A stretch of DNA of 64,000 bases from Saccharofermentans sp. GTDB lineage: Bacteria > Bacillota > Clostridia > Saccharofermentanales > Saccharofermentanaceae. Position 1 is the first letter of the stretch. Every line of letters starts with the position of its first letter. The DNA is taken from assembly GCA_016292135.1 (NCBI GenBank), contig JAEFAZ010000005.1, positions 62,001-126,000 on the forward strand. The letters are read 5' to 3'. Positions 25,984-33,564 of the stretch are shown here, in pieces. The translations under genes were made by a program, and so were the position numbers. The notes below the pieces were generated by a model. That model made no database searches. It was not told where the DNA came from and saw nothing but the letters and a program-made list of their open reading frames with translations.

Positions 25984-26535
25984 TCAGAAACTAGGCGGAC
26001 AGCTTATCCACAACACCTTGGCTTCCTTGCCGGATGCCGAGGACAGATAGTGGATCTTATCCGACCTGAATATGAAGGACTCACCCTTCGAGACCTTCTG
26101 GGCAGTATTTCCGTGGTGCAGTATGACAGCACCGGACAGAACGAAACCAAATTCCTCCCCTTCATGAGCCTTGTCAGGGGCAGTCTGGGTATCGGGCTTG
26201 ATCGTAACGATGATGGGTTCAAGACTCATTCCCTGCGAAGAAGGAACGATCCACTTAACCGTATTGCCGTCATCGGTGACCTTCTCGAAGTAATCGTCCT
26301 CACCGAAGACCATCTGCTCTTCAAGTTCTTCCCTGAAGAAATCAGAAAGATTTGTCCCAAGGCAGGTAACGATGTATGAGAGCGTCTCGACAGAGGCTGA
26401 AGACTGGCCCCTCTCAAGCTGGGAAATGAAGCCCTTCGTAAGCTCGGTCCTGTCAGCAAGTTCCTGCTGGGTAAGCCCGTTCTGGTTGCGAAGCTGCTTG
26501 ATCCGGTCCCCTATATACACATCAAGATTGTTCAT
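25984..26535 (-). CDS. XRE-family regulator with cupin domain, probable polyamine operon regulator
   Basis: About 183 residues. An N-terminal helix-turn-helix ([20 protein letters not shown]) is followed by a C-terminal cupin domain ([20 protein letters not shown]), as in PuuR-type regulators. The start at MNNLDVYIG (26535) is chosen because GGGGA lies at a proper distance and a longer reading would include the promoter. Its position as first gene before potABCD suggests it controls the operon in response to polyamines (inferred). A near-palindrome in the leader is a candidate operator. Confidence 0.9.
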   Translation of the reverse strand: MNNLDVYIGDRIKQLRNQNGLTQQELADRTELTKGFISQLERGQSSASVETLSYIVTCLGTNLSDFFREELEEQMVFGEDDYFEKVTDDGNTVKWIVPSSQGMSLEPIIVTIKPDTQTAPDKAHEGEEFGFVLSGAVILHHGNTAQKVSKGESFIFRSDKIHYLSSASGKEAKVLWISCPPSF

Positions 26536-26594
26536 AAATCCCCCTGCCCCGATGCGGCAAAATTCATTCTCGGCATCGAAAACAATAATACTAA

Positions 26595-26608
26595 ACAAAA
26601 AGTTTTGT
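26595..26608. promoter_or_regulatory. Candidate operator for the XRE-cupin regulator
   Basis: ACAAAAAGTTTTGT is a dyad (arms ACAAAA/TTTTGT) about 20 bases downstream of the -10 box of the potABCD promoter, around or just past the transcription start. Position and symmetry fit an autoregulatory operator. Binding is not shown. Confidence 0.45.
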
Positions 26609-26623
26609 CAGCCGGCAAGGAAG

Positions 26624-26651
26624 ATTATACAAACACTATATTAAAAGTCAA
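26624..26651 (-). promoter_or_regulatory. Sigma-A promoter of the regulator-potABCD operon
   Basis: TTGACT (26651-26646), a 16-base spacer and a perfect TATAAT (26629-26624) on the minus strand. Confidence 0.8.
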
Positions 26652-26659
26652 GTAAAAAA

Positions 26660-26742
26660 TTACTCGCATCTTCATGTTTGCTTAGGTCCTCGTCGGGCTT
26701 ACGCCCTCCTGCGGAAGTCGCAAACATGAATAATGCTCGTAA
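26660..26742 (+). repeat. Structured hairpin element, copy 1 (TTAGGTCCTCG core)
   Basis: Arms CATGTTTGC (26673-26681) and GCAAACATG (26720-26728) pair perfectly. Imperfect pairing extends outward to TTAC/GTAA. Inside are TTAGGTCCTCG (26682-26692), a small hairpin GGGC-TTAC-GCCC (26695-26706) and CTGCGGAA (26709-26716). Copy 2 at 59671-59731 keeps the two inner sequences and the spacing but changes both stems while preserving pairing. No protein is encoded here. Confidence 0.7.
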
Positions 26743-26818
26743 AACGGCGGAACTTGCAGCACGGACAATAATCATTTAGATGTCGGGACAAAGAGAACAT
26801 GAATATTGACAGACTATT
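26711..26818 (+). repeat. Three diverged 36-base tandem repeats
   Basis: Units start at 26711 (GCGGAA), 26747 (GCGGAA) and 26783 (TCGGGA). Units 1 and 3 share AACATGAATA followed by an A/T and TG. The first unit overlaps the 3' half of the hairpin element. The second non-coding locus has the same kind of GCGGAA-headed tandem repeats with a longer period. Confidence 0.55.
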
Positions 26819-26827
26819 CCCCTGATA

Positions 26828-27031
26828 TTTCACCAATCAGGGTTTAAATAGGCTTCCGGTGAAAAAAACAGGTGATATTTTTCACCAACTATTCTTTATT
26901 CAATCAGTTGGTGAAAAATCCTTGTAAAATCCGGATGATTTTTTCACCAAACGGGCTTTTATATCGGCTTTGGTGAAAAAATACGGTCTGATCTTTCACC
27001 AAACCCCCCGAAAAGGAACATCCGGTGAAGG
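26828..27031. repeat. Array of four short inverted repeats (TTCACCAA / TTGGTGAA)
   Basis: Eight copies of a roughly 10-base word alternate in direction: TTTCACCAA, GGTGAAAAA, TTTTTCACCAAC, GTTGGTGAAAAA, TTTTTTCACCAAAC, TTTGGTGAAAAAA, TTTCACCAAA, GGTGAAGG. They form four hairpins beginning near 26828, 26877, 26938 and 26991, with loops of about 15-20 bases. The rest of the gap between the regulator and the GH3 gene (26640-27046) holds only the hairpin element and its tandem repeats; I see no gene in it. Confidence 0.8.
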
Positions 27032-27046
27032 ATCATTCGATCGCGG

Positions 27047-29521
27047 TCAGACTTCCCTCTTCTTCTCCGCGTCGAACTTTAAGGCAAGCGCGATGGTGCC
27101 TGCGGCATTGGATTCAAGCTGTTCCCTGGTGACCTGTCCTGCCGCCAGGGCTTTCTTTACTTTCCTGACATCATTTTTGTGGCCGGGCATGAAGAGGTTG
27201 CTGCCTGACATGATGACTTCGGGCGCATTGCTTATCGGGTGTATGCTGCCCTTCTCTCTCTTGTTGCCGTCGATGAGCCAGTCGGTCATGACGATGCCGT
27301 CGAAGCGGAACTCTTTGCGGAGGACTCCTTCTATCAGATCGAGATGCTCGCCGCTGTGAACGCCGTTCATGAGATTGTAGGATGTCATGGTGGCAACGGG
27401 GTTGCCTGCCGCGACAGCGATGGCGAAGCCCTTGAGATAGATCTCGCGGAAGGTGCGCTCGCTGGCGATACTGTTGCTGTGGATCCTGCCGGTCTCCTGG
27501 TTGTTGGCGGCAAAGTGCTTGATAACGGCGCCGCACCCTTTATGTTTTTGGACTCCACGGCTGACCGCTCCGGCAAAAAGGCCGGAGACGACAGGATCCT
27601 CCGAGAAGTATTCGAAGTTGCGCCCGCACCTAATGCTCCTCTGGATGTTGAGCGCGGGAGCGAGCCAGAGAGCTATTCCAAAGCGCTCCATCTCGTATCC
27701 GACAATGTCTCCCAAGCTTTCAGCAAGACCGACATCAAAGCTCTGGGCAATGGCTGTTCCGATGGGGATCGCAGTAGCGTACTGATTCTTGATCACATCG
27801 CTCGGCCTGATCTTATAAGACCTCAAGGCCAGCAGGAATTCACCTATCTTGGGCATAAAGGGGGTCATGGTCTCGGGGATCGAATAACCCAGGCCGTGCG
27901 GCCTGCCCTTCTTGTCCTGGGCATACACGCGGTTGAGGCGCAAGCCTGCAGGACCGTCAGCCATTACAAGAACAGGTATGGAACCGTCCTTGCCCGCATA
28001 TGTCTGACCTGCCGCGCCGGGCACGGAGAAGCCGGAGTTTCCGACCATGCCGATGATGCCCGCGTGTGGATCGAATGCCCCGATGTTCATAAGGATCAGT
28101 TCTTCATTGGACATGTCAGAAGCAAGAGCTGTCGCCTGTGCCAGGTATTCATCAGCGATCCCGTCTGCTTCAGGCTCCGCATAGGGATATATGGTGCTTA
28201 TATCTGACTTGCCGAGAACGACGGTCTTAAGTCCTTCAGTATCTTCAAACGCGGACAGAGCCTTGTCCTGAGGGTCGTAATCTTCAAAATCAACTTTCCC
28301 GAAGACATTCTTCACACGGGCCGTAACGATCCTTTCCGCGACTCTTACGATCGCTGAAGGAACGAATCCTCCCTTGCCTTTGCCAAGACTTATCAGATAG
28401 TCGCCCGCTTCGAGGAAATAGGACTCCTTCTCTTCATCGTAGGAATCCATATATCTTGCCTTGAACTCGAGTTCGACGGTCTCCGTCTGACCGGGTTCAA
28501 GAACGGATGTCTTTGCAAATGCTATGAGTTCATGCCTTGCCTGGGTGAGTTTGCCCTGAGGCTTGCTTACATAGAGCAGGACTGTTTCCCTTCCCTTGAG
28601 GCTTCCGGTATTTGTTACCTCGGTACTTACTCTTATAAGTTCTTTATCTGTTGTAATATCTTCGAAAACAGTATCGAACTCCGTATATGACAGACCGTAG
28701 CCGAAGGGGAAGAGAACATCCTTCCCTTCCGTATCGAAATACCTGTATCCGGTAAAGATGCCTTCCTTGTAACGCGTGTCGTCGATCCCGCCGAATTCGA
28801 CTAAGGCAGGATAATCTTCCCAGGATGTCCAGCTGGCAGTGAGCCTGCCGGACGGATTGCTCCTGCCGAGCAGGATATCAGCCAGGATATTGCCCGTCTC
28901 GACTCCGAGCTGGGACAGGATCAGTATGTTCTTTACATCCTTAACATCCTTCAGGTCGACCACGCCGCCGGTGTTGATAACGAGCATGAAGTTCTTATAT
29001 TTTTCGTTGCAGGCAAGGATATCCCTGGTCTCGGTCTCAGTCAGGAGGATGTCTCCGGCGACGGGATTCCTGTCGGCGCCTTCTCCGGATATCCTGGACA
29101 GGACATATACGGCCGTATCACCCTCCCCGTCAAGCGGGATATCGTATTCGGGCTCGTGCGGATATCTGCCGAAGCAGATCCTCATGGAGAGGACCCGCTT
29201 CCTGCGGGCTTCCCTTTTGACTTCTCTTCTGAAATCCGCTTTTGCCATATTGCGGACTTTATCGTAGCGGTCAAGCCAGACTTTGGTAGTGATCTCAAAG
29301 CCAGCGTCCCTGATCCCTTCCTCCACATTAACGAAAAACCTTGAATTGACTTCGCCCGAGCCTGTTCCGCCCTTGACGGTATGTCTGACGCCGCTCCCGT
29401 AGAGAGCGATCTTGCCGGGCTTATCAAGAGGGAAATTCCCGTCCTTACGCAAAAGAACGGTAAATTCTCCGCCGGCATTTCTTATAAGCTGATTATGTTT
29501 TTTCTCATATTCTTCTATCAT
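27047..29521 (-). CDS. Glycoside hydrolase family 3, domain-permuted beta-glucosidase type
   Basis: An 824-residue enzyme whose domain order is reversed relative to most GH3 proteins. The C-terminal-type GH3 domain comes first (KIALYGSGVRHTVKGGTGSG, LLGRSNPSGRLTASW), followed by a fibronectin III-like domain (GYRYFDTEGKDVLFPFGYGL). The (beta/alpha)8 domain with nucleophile Asp in GIVMTDW (about residue 745) is last, with KHFAANNQE before it. Permuted GH3 enzymes of this order are known from rumen Butyrivibrio and Ruminococcus. No signal peptide is visible, so it probably acts on imported oligosaccharides or glucosides in the cytoplasm. Confidence 0.93.
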   Translation of the reverse strand: MIEEYEKKHNQLIRNAGGEFTVLLRKDGNFPLDKPGKIALYGSGVRHTVKGGTGSGEVNSRFFVNVEEGIRDAGFEITTKVWLDRYDKVRNMAKADFRREVKREARRKRVLSMRICFGRYPHEPEYDIPLDGEGDTAVYVLSRISGEGADRNPVAGDILLTETETRDILACNEKYKNFMLVINTGGVVDLKDVKDVKNILILSQLGVETGNILADILLGRSNPSGRLTASWTSWEDYPALVEFGGIDDTRYKEGIFTGYRYFDTEGKDVLFPFGYGLSYTEFDTVFEDITTDKELIRVSTEVTNTGSLKGRETVLLYVSKPQGKLTQARHELIAFAKTSVLEPGQTETVELEFKARYMDSYDEEKESYFLEAGDYLISLGKGKGGFVPSAIVRVAERIVTARVKNVFGKVDFEDYDPQDKALSAFEDTEGLKTVVLGKSDISTIYPYAEPEADGIADEYLAQATALASDMSNEELILMNIGAFDPHAGIIGMVGNSGFSVPGAAGQTYAGKDGSIPVLVMADGPAGLRLNRVYAQDKKGRPHGLGYSIPETMTPFMPKIGEFLLALRSYKIRPSDVIKNQYATAIPIGTAIAQSFDVGLAESLGDIVGYEMERFGIALWLAPALNIQRSIRCGRNFEYFSEDPVVSGLFAGAVSRGVQKHKGCGAVIKHFAANNQETGRIHSNSIASERTFREIYLKGFAIAVAAGNPVATMTSYNLMNGVHSGEHLDLIEGVLRKEFRFDGIVMTDWLIDGNKREKGSIHPISNAPEVIMSGSNLFMPGHKNDVRKVKKALAAGQVTREQLESNAAGTIALALKFDAEKKREV

Positions 29522-29572
29522 GACCCCAAATACCCCGATAAGATGCCTATATGATACACCTATCAGAACAAG

Positions 29573-30292
29573 TTAAGCATCTTTTGATAGAGAAATAAGA
29601 TCTTTTATAACTTCTGATGCTGCGATAAAACCCGCCACAGGGGGCGTGAAGGATACGGAGCCCGGGATGCGGGCCTGTTCATTATCCTCTGACAAAGGCT
29701 TAACGGGGATCTCTTTTGAATAGACGCATTTAAGCTTCTTAACTCCCCTCTTCTTGAGTTCGTGCCTGACGGCCTTGGCAAGGGGGCATACCGACGTATC
29801 GTAGATGTCGGCAACCTCAAATCTCGCGGGATCTAACTTATTGCCGGTGCCCATGATGCTTATGACCGGTATGTTCAGCCTGTCACCGGTCTCGGCAAGA
29901 GCGATCTTGGCGGCAACCGTATCGACGGCATCGACGATGTAGTCGAACTTTTCGAAGGGGAACTTATCTTCGTCGCCCGGAAGATAGAAGGTCCTGTATT
30001 CGTTGACAGCGGCATCAGGGTTTATCTCCTTTATCCTCTCAGCCATCACTTCGGTCTTATATCTTCCGACGGTCGAATTAAGGGCAACGAGCTGTCTGTT
30101 GATGTTGGACTTAGTGACCTTGTCGCTGTCGATAAGATCTATCGTACCGACTCCGGACCTTGCCAGGGCTTCACATACGAAGGAACCCACCCCGCCGACA
30201 CCGAATACGGCAACACGGCACGATGAGAGCCTGACGAGGCTGTCTTCGCCCAACACTCTTATGGTCCTTTCGAAGATCTCTTTATCCATCAT
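29573..30292 (-). CDS. tcdA: tRNA threonylcarbamoyladenosine dehydratase (TcdA/ThiF family)
   Basis: A 239-residue E1-like adenylating enzyme. The ATP-binding loop VFGVGGVGSFVCEALARSG and the catalytic DSDKVTKSNINRQ segment are characteristic. Asp in YIVDAVDTVAAK matches the family. TcdA converts t6A of tRNA to the cyclic ct6A form. It begins 2 bases after surE on the minus strand. Confidence 0.92.
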   Translation of the reverse strand: MMDKEIFERTIRVLGEDSLVRLSSCRVAVFGVGGVGSFVCEALARSGVGTIDLIDSDKVTKSNINRQLVALNSTVGRYKTEVMAERIKEINPDAAVNEYRTFYLPGDEDKFPFEKFDYIVDAVDTVAAKIALAETGDRLNIPVISIMGTGNKLDPARFEVADIYDTSVCPLAKAVRHELKKRGVKKLKCVYSKEIPVKPLSEDNEQARIPGSVSFTPPVAGFIAASEVIKDLISLSKDA

Positions 30293-30294
30293 TT

Positions 30295-31014
30295 CTACCT
30301 TACGCAGTTAACGGGTCCTATCGAGATGTAGCCGTTTGTGACGGCATATACATCCGTCCCGCTTGATACATCCCAGTTCCTGCCCTGGATGAGCCTTAAC
30401 TCGATCCTGCCGTCCTCATGGTCAGTCCTCTGATATCTGTCTTTATAGAAATCGTCGTCTGACATCTTCATGTCTTCCATTATCCCCTTAAGAGCGGACA
30501 GACTGCAAGCCGGAAAATTGACATTCCAGGTCCTGCCCCTGCCGGGATCCTTATCCATATACTTTTCGATGAGTTCAGCAAGATATCTGTCAACGATCTC
30601 ATCAGATTCATCGCCCATCTTCGAAAAGCATACCGACCTGATGCCCCAAAAGGCTGCCTCCAGGCCTGCTGCCACAGTGGCGGAATAAAGTATATCGGAA
30701 GAGATGTTATATCCGTCGTTGACGCCGGAGAGCACGAGATCAGGTTTCCGGGGCAGGAGCGAATTGACACCTATCCTCACGCAGTCCGTAGGGGTCCCGT
30801 CGGTTACATAAGCCTTGACGCCTTCGATGCCAATATCGTATTCCTCTGCGAAAACGGACGATTTATATGTAAATCCCCTTGATACACCGCTCTTCTCGGT
30901 GCGGGGAGCCACCACATAAACCTCACCGAAGGCAGAAGCAGCCTTTGCGAGCTTTAAGATGCCGGGCGCGTTTATACCGTCGTCGTTTGTTACGAGAATC
31001 AGTCTGTCTGACAT
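30295..31014 (-). CDS. surE: 5'-nucleotidase SurE
   Basis: A 239-residue survival protein E, a metal-dependent nucleoside-5'-phosphatase. The metal site is visible in ILVTNDDGINAPGILKL and SGVNDGYNIS. SGVSRGFTY is the usual phosphate-binding stretch. The start is placed at MSDRLILVTNDDG (31014), since family members begin directly at the NDDG strand; the 21 residues upstream are unlikely to be translated. Confidence 0.94.
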   Translation of the reverse strand: MSDRLILVTNDDGINAPGILKLAKAASAFGEVYVVAPRTEKSGVSRGFTYKSSVFAEEYDIGIEGVKAYVTDGTPTDCVRIGVNSLLPRKPDLVLSGVNDGYNISSDILYSATVAAGLEAAFWGIRSVCFSKMGDESDEIVDRYLAELIEKYMDKDPGRGRTWNVNFPACSLSALKGIMEDMKMSDDDFYKDRYQRTDHEDGRIELRLIQGRNWDVSSGTDVYAVTNGYISIGPVNCVR

Positions 31015-31090
31015 GATCTTCTCCTTATACTTATTTATTTCGAGACGGATTATAGCAGATAGACATGTTTCAAACAACTTGAAGGGACTT

Positions 31091-31099
31091 TGATATAAT
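31091..31099 (+). promoter_or_regulatory. Extended -10 promoter of the nitroreductase gene
   Basis: TGATATAAT, an extended -10 box (TGn followed by a perfect TATAAT). Transcription would start near 31106, 26 bases ahead of the start codon, leaving the GGAGG at 31122-31126 in the leader. No strong -35 is visible, as expected for this class. Confidence 0.65.
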
Positions 31100-31131
31100 G
31101 GTAATCGAAAATACCGTTAACGGAGGATCTC

Positions 31132-31728
31132 ATGATGAACGCGATCTTTGAAAGAAGGAGCATTAGAAAGTTCAAGGACCTGGAAGTATCGGATGAACTC
31201 ATCCGCAAGGTGATAAAAGCCGGTGCCGAGGCTCCTTCCGCCAAGAACAGGCAGCCCTGGAAATACATTGTCTTCAAGGGTCAGGCAAGAGAAGAGATGC
31301 TGAATGTCATGGACATGGGCCTCGATATGGCTCTGGCTGAGCCTTCACTTCCAGAACAGGGCAAAGCGGGCGTCATGGATGCCAAGAACACTTTAAGGAT
31401 AATGAGAGGCGCTCCGGTGATAATACTGGTCCTCAACACCAACGGCGTATCCCCCTTCGGAAAACCGCTCGATATATTCAGCCACATAACCGAGATCTGC
31501 GACAGCATGTCCTGCGGAGCCTCGATAGAGAACGTACTTCTTGCAGCAACTGATGAAGGCTTGGGATCTCTTTGGATCGCCAATACTTTCTACGCTCACG
31601 AGCCCTTAAGGGCATATCTTAAGACCGACAAGCAGCTTATCGCAGCTGTAGCTCTCGGCTACCCTGATGAGGATCCCGTCAAGAGACCCAGAAAGGATTT
31701 CGAGGATATAATCGAGATCAGGAGCTGA
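31132..31728 (+). CDS. Nitroreductase-family FMN oxidoreductase
   Basis: 198 residues. The N-terminus ERRSIRKFKDLEVSDELI with the FMN-phosphate-binding Arg pair and the following PSAKNRQPWKYIVF are typical. C-terminally GYPDEDPVKRPRKDFEDI closes the fold. NAD(P)H-dependent reduction of nitro compounds or quinones is the family role; the substrate is unknown. Two ATGs at 31132 and 31135 are both possible; GGAGG spacing favours the second. It is the first plus-strand gene in the window and converges with the next gene with a 3-base gap. Confidence 0.9.
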   Translation: MMNAIFERRSIRKFKDLEVSDELIRKVIKAGAEAPSAKNRQPWKYIVFKGQAREEMLNVMDMGLDMALAEPSLPEQGKAGVMDAKNTLRIMRGAPVIILVLNTNGVSPFGKPLDIFSHITEICDSMSCGASIENVLLAATDEGLGSLWIANTFYAHEPLRAYLKTDKQLIAAVALGYPDEDPVKRPRKDFEDIIEIRS

Positions 31729-31731
31729 ACT

Positions 31732-33546
31732 TTATCTGAAGGATAAGATGCTTCTCGGATTGTTGAAGAGAGTATCTGCAAGGCGCTCGAACAAAGTTCT
31801 TTCCTTAAGTGATTCTTCAAGTTCAATGGCAGCGGAAGCGTTGTCAGTTATTATCGCGTCCGCGTCGGAAAGCAGAAAAGATCTTTGTGATGCTTCACCA
31901 TTGGGAGTCCATACCATGACCTTATGACCTGAAACATGGGCGGTTATTATCATGCCGTAAGTAGCGGTCTCCTCCTCAAGCCCCAGATAATCACACTTAA
32001 GGCCGCCGACGTCGCCGAGAGTAATGAAGGCAAGGTAGCCGGTGTTGATCTCGGGGTAAGTGTCTTCAATGTATTCAATAAGGTTATATTTCAGTGATAT
32101 GAGCACACAGTTGTCTATGGCATTCCGCTCCTTGATAAGAGCCGCCATGTCGTCGCACATCTTCTTGTCCGCAGTGTCACCCTTAAGTTCGATGAAAAGG
32201 ATGATGTCATCTCCTGCCGCATCCATCGCTTCTTCGATCGTCGGGACCTGTTCGTCCGGGGCATCCTTGAGCCTAAGGCTTCTTACTTCTTCCAGAGTCA
32301 TGGCGGAAGGTTTCCGGGAATCACCTGCCACTCTCCTGAAGTTGGCATCGTGATTCAGGATATAGTAACCGTCCAAAGTCCTCTGTATATCGATCTCAGT
32401 CCCGTAACAGCCGAGTTCAACGGCCTTCCTGATGCCTCCCAGGGTATTCTCTCCCCCGTCGTTGCCTGCGCCCCTGTGGCCTATTATGTTGGAACTCACC
32501 TCTATGGGGAAAAGATCATCGAAATTGTTGTAGATATAAAAGGCCGACCCTAAGATCGCAAGATAAAGGCAGAGCAGCGTCAGGAGCATATACTTGAAAT
32601 GCAGTATGGGCGTAGTGGTGAAGGTAACGGGCTCATCTTCGCTGTATCTGTAATAGAGCTGCGTAATTTTCATGACCAGAAGAGGCATGAAAAGAGCAGC
32701 AACTGCAAGGAAGATCAGATAGAAAAGGACAGTCACGGCGATGACCGAATACTCGTAAAGGAAGGTCAGCTGACCCGTGGGGCCCGATGACAAAGCAAGA
32801 CATGCCAGGGGTATCAGCTCAAGTGCGGCAGCCGTTCCCAAAGCAATGAGAAGGAACTTTAAGCAAAACAGGATCAATTCCAGAGCGATCTTAAAGAAAT
32901 TCCTGAAGACCATCTTGCAGGACCTGCCGAATGACCTTATGGCCGGAACATGATCTATTATCATGCCGTGTATCGTGAAACCGCCGAATATACCTGCCAG
33001 GATCATGAGTATCTCGAAGATGATAAACAGCACATTATAAACGGGATTTGCCCTGATAACTGAAGATATGAAGTTCGGTATATAGAGCTTATCCGTCAGC
33101 GATATCGAATAACCCATTCCAATAACAGGCGTGATCAAAGTCACATAGAGCAGGACAAGGATGCCGCCGGGAGTAAAGAACCTTGCGGCCTCAGCCATCG
33201 ATTCGAGTATTATCTTCCACAATACGGCAGGTCTTTCCTTCAGTTTCTCGCCTGCGTAGTTAACGATGATATTGATATCGAAAGCAAAATAAACTCCCAG
33301 TATTATCAGCGTCGTAAGTATCGCAAGCCAGCCGTAGGGAGACGTGAACAGGAAGAAGAAATCCCCGCTCGATACAGACGCCTTGCCGGTCTTGTAGACG
33401 GACCACTGCAAAAGGAGTTTCAGAAGAAACACAAGCCCCGAAAGTATTATCTTGGATACTATCTCGTAGAGGATTATCTCAGGAATGGACTGCAGATAGG
33501 GTAATACCTTGGAAGGCTTCCTGCTTTTCTTTATCTTCTCAGCCAT
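31732..33546 (-). CDS. Membrane-anchored glycerophosphodiester phosphodiesterase
   Basis: A 604-residue protein with about seven to eight membrane segments in its first 340 residues. A GDPD domain follows: HRGAG at residue 356, ENTLGGIRKAVELG, and the TEIDIQRTLDGYYILNHD catalytic strand. This two-part form (membrane domain plus GDPD) is common in Firmicutes. It hydrolyses glycerophosphodiesters to glycerol-3-phosphate and an alcohol, probably outside the membrane, perhaps on lipid or teichoic acid headgroups. It lies 18 bases after the large adhesin gene. Confidence 0.92.
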   Translation of the reverse strand: MAEKIKKSRKPSKVLPYLQSIPEIILYEIVSKIILSGLVFLLKLLLQWSVYKTGKASVSSGDFFFLFTSPYGWLAILTTLIILGVYFAFDINIIVNYAGEKLKERPAVLWKIILESMAEAARFFTPGGILVLLYVTLITPVIGMGYSISLTDKLYIPNFISSVIRANPVYNVLFIIFEILMILAGIFGGFTIHGMIIDHVPAIRSFGRSCKMVFRNFFKIALELILFCLKFLLIALGTAAALELIPLACLALSSGPTGQLTFLYEYSVIAVTVLFYLIFLAVAALFMPLLVMKITQLYYRYSEDEPVTFTTTPILHFKYMLLTLLCLYLAILGSAFYIYNNFDDLFPIEVSSNIIGHRGAGNDGGENTLGGIRKAVELGCYGTEIDIQRTLDGYYILNHDANFRRVAGDSRKPSAMTLEEVRSLRLKDAPDEQVPTIEEAMDAAGDDIILFIELKGDTADKKMCDDMAALIKERNAIDNCVLISLKYNLIEYIEDTYPEINTGYLAFITLGDVGGLKCDYLGLEEETATYGMIITAHVSGHKVMVWTPNGEASQRSFLLSDADAIITDNASAAIELEESLKERTLFERLADTLFNNPRSILSFR

Positions 33547-33564
33547 GATCTTACCCGGACATGA

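Noticed and set aside
26828..27031. CRISPR array
   Set aside because: Repeats alternate in direction, are only about 10 bases, and spacing is irregular; no cas genes nearby.
27239..28207. A 322-residue plus-strand frame
   Set aside because: It is antisense to the GH3 catalytic domain and resembles no family.
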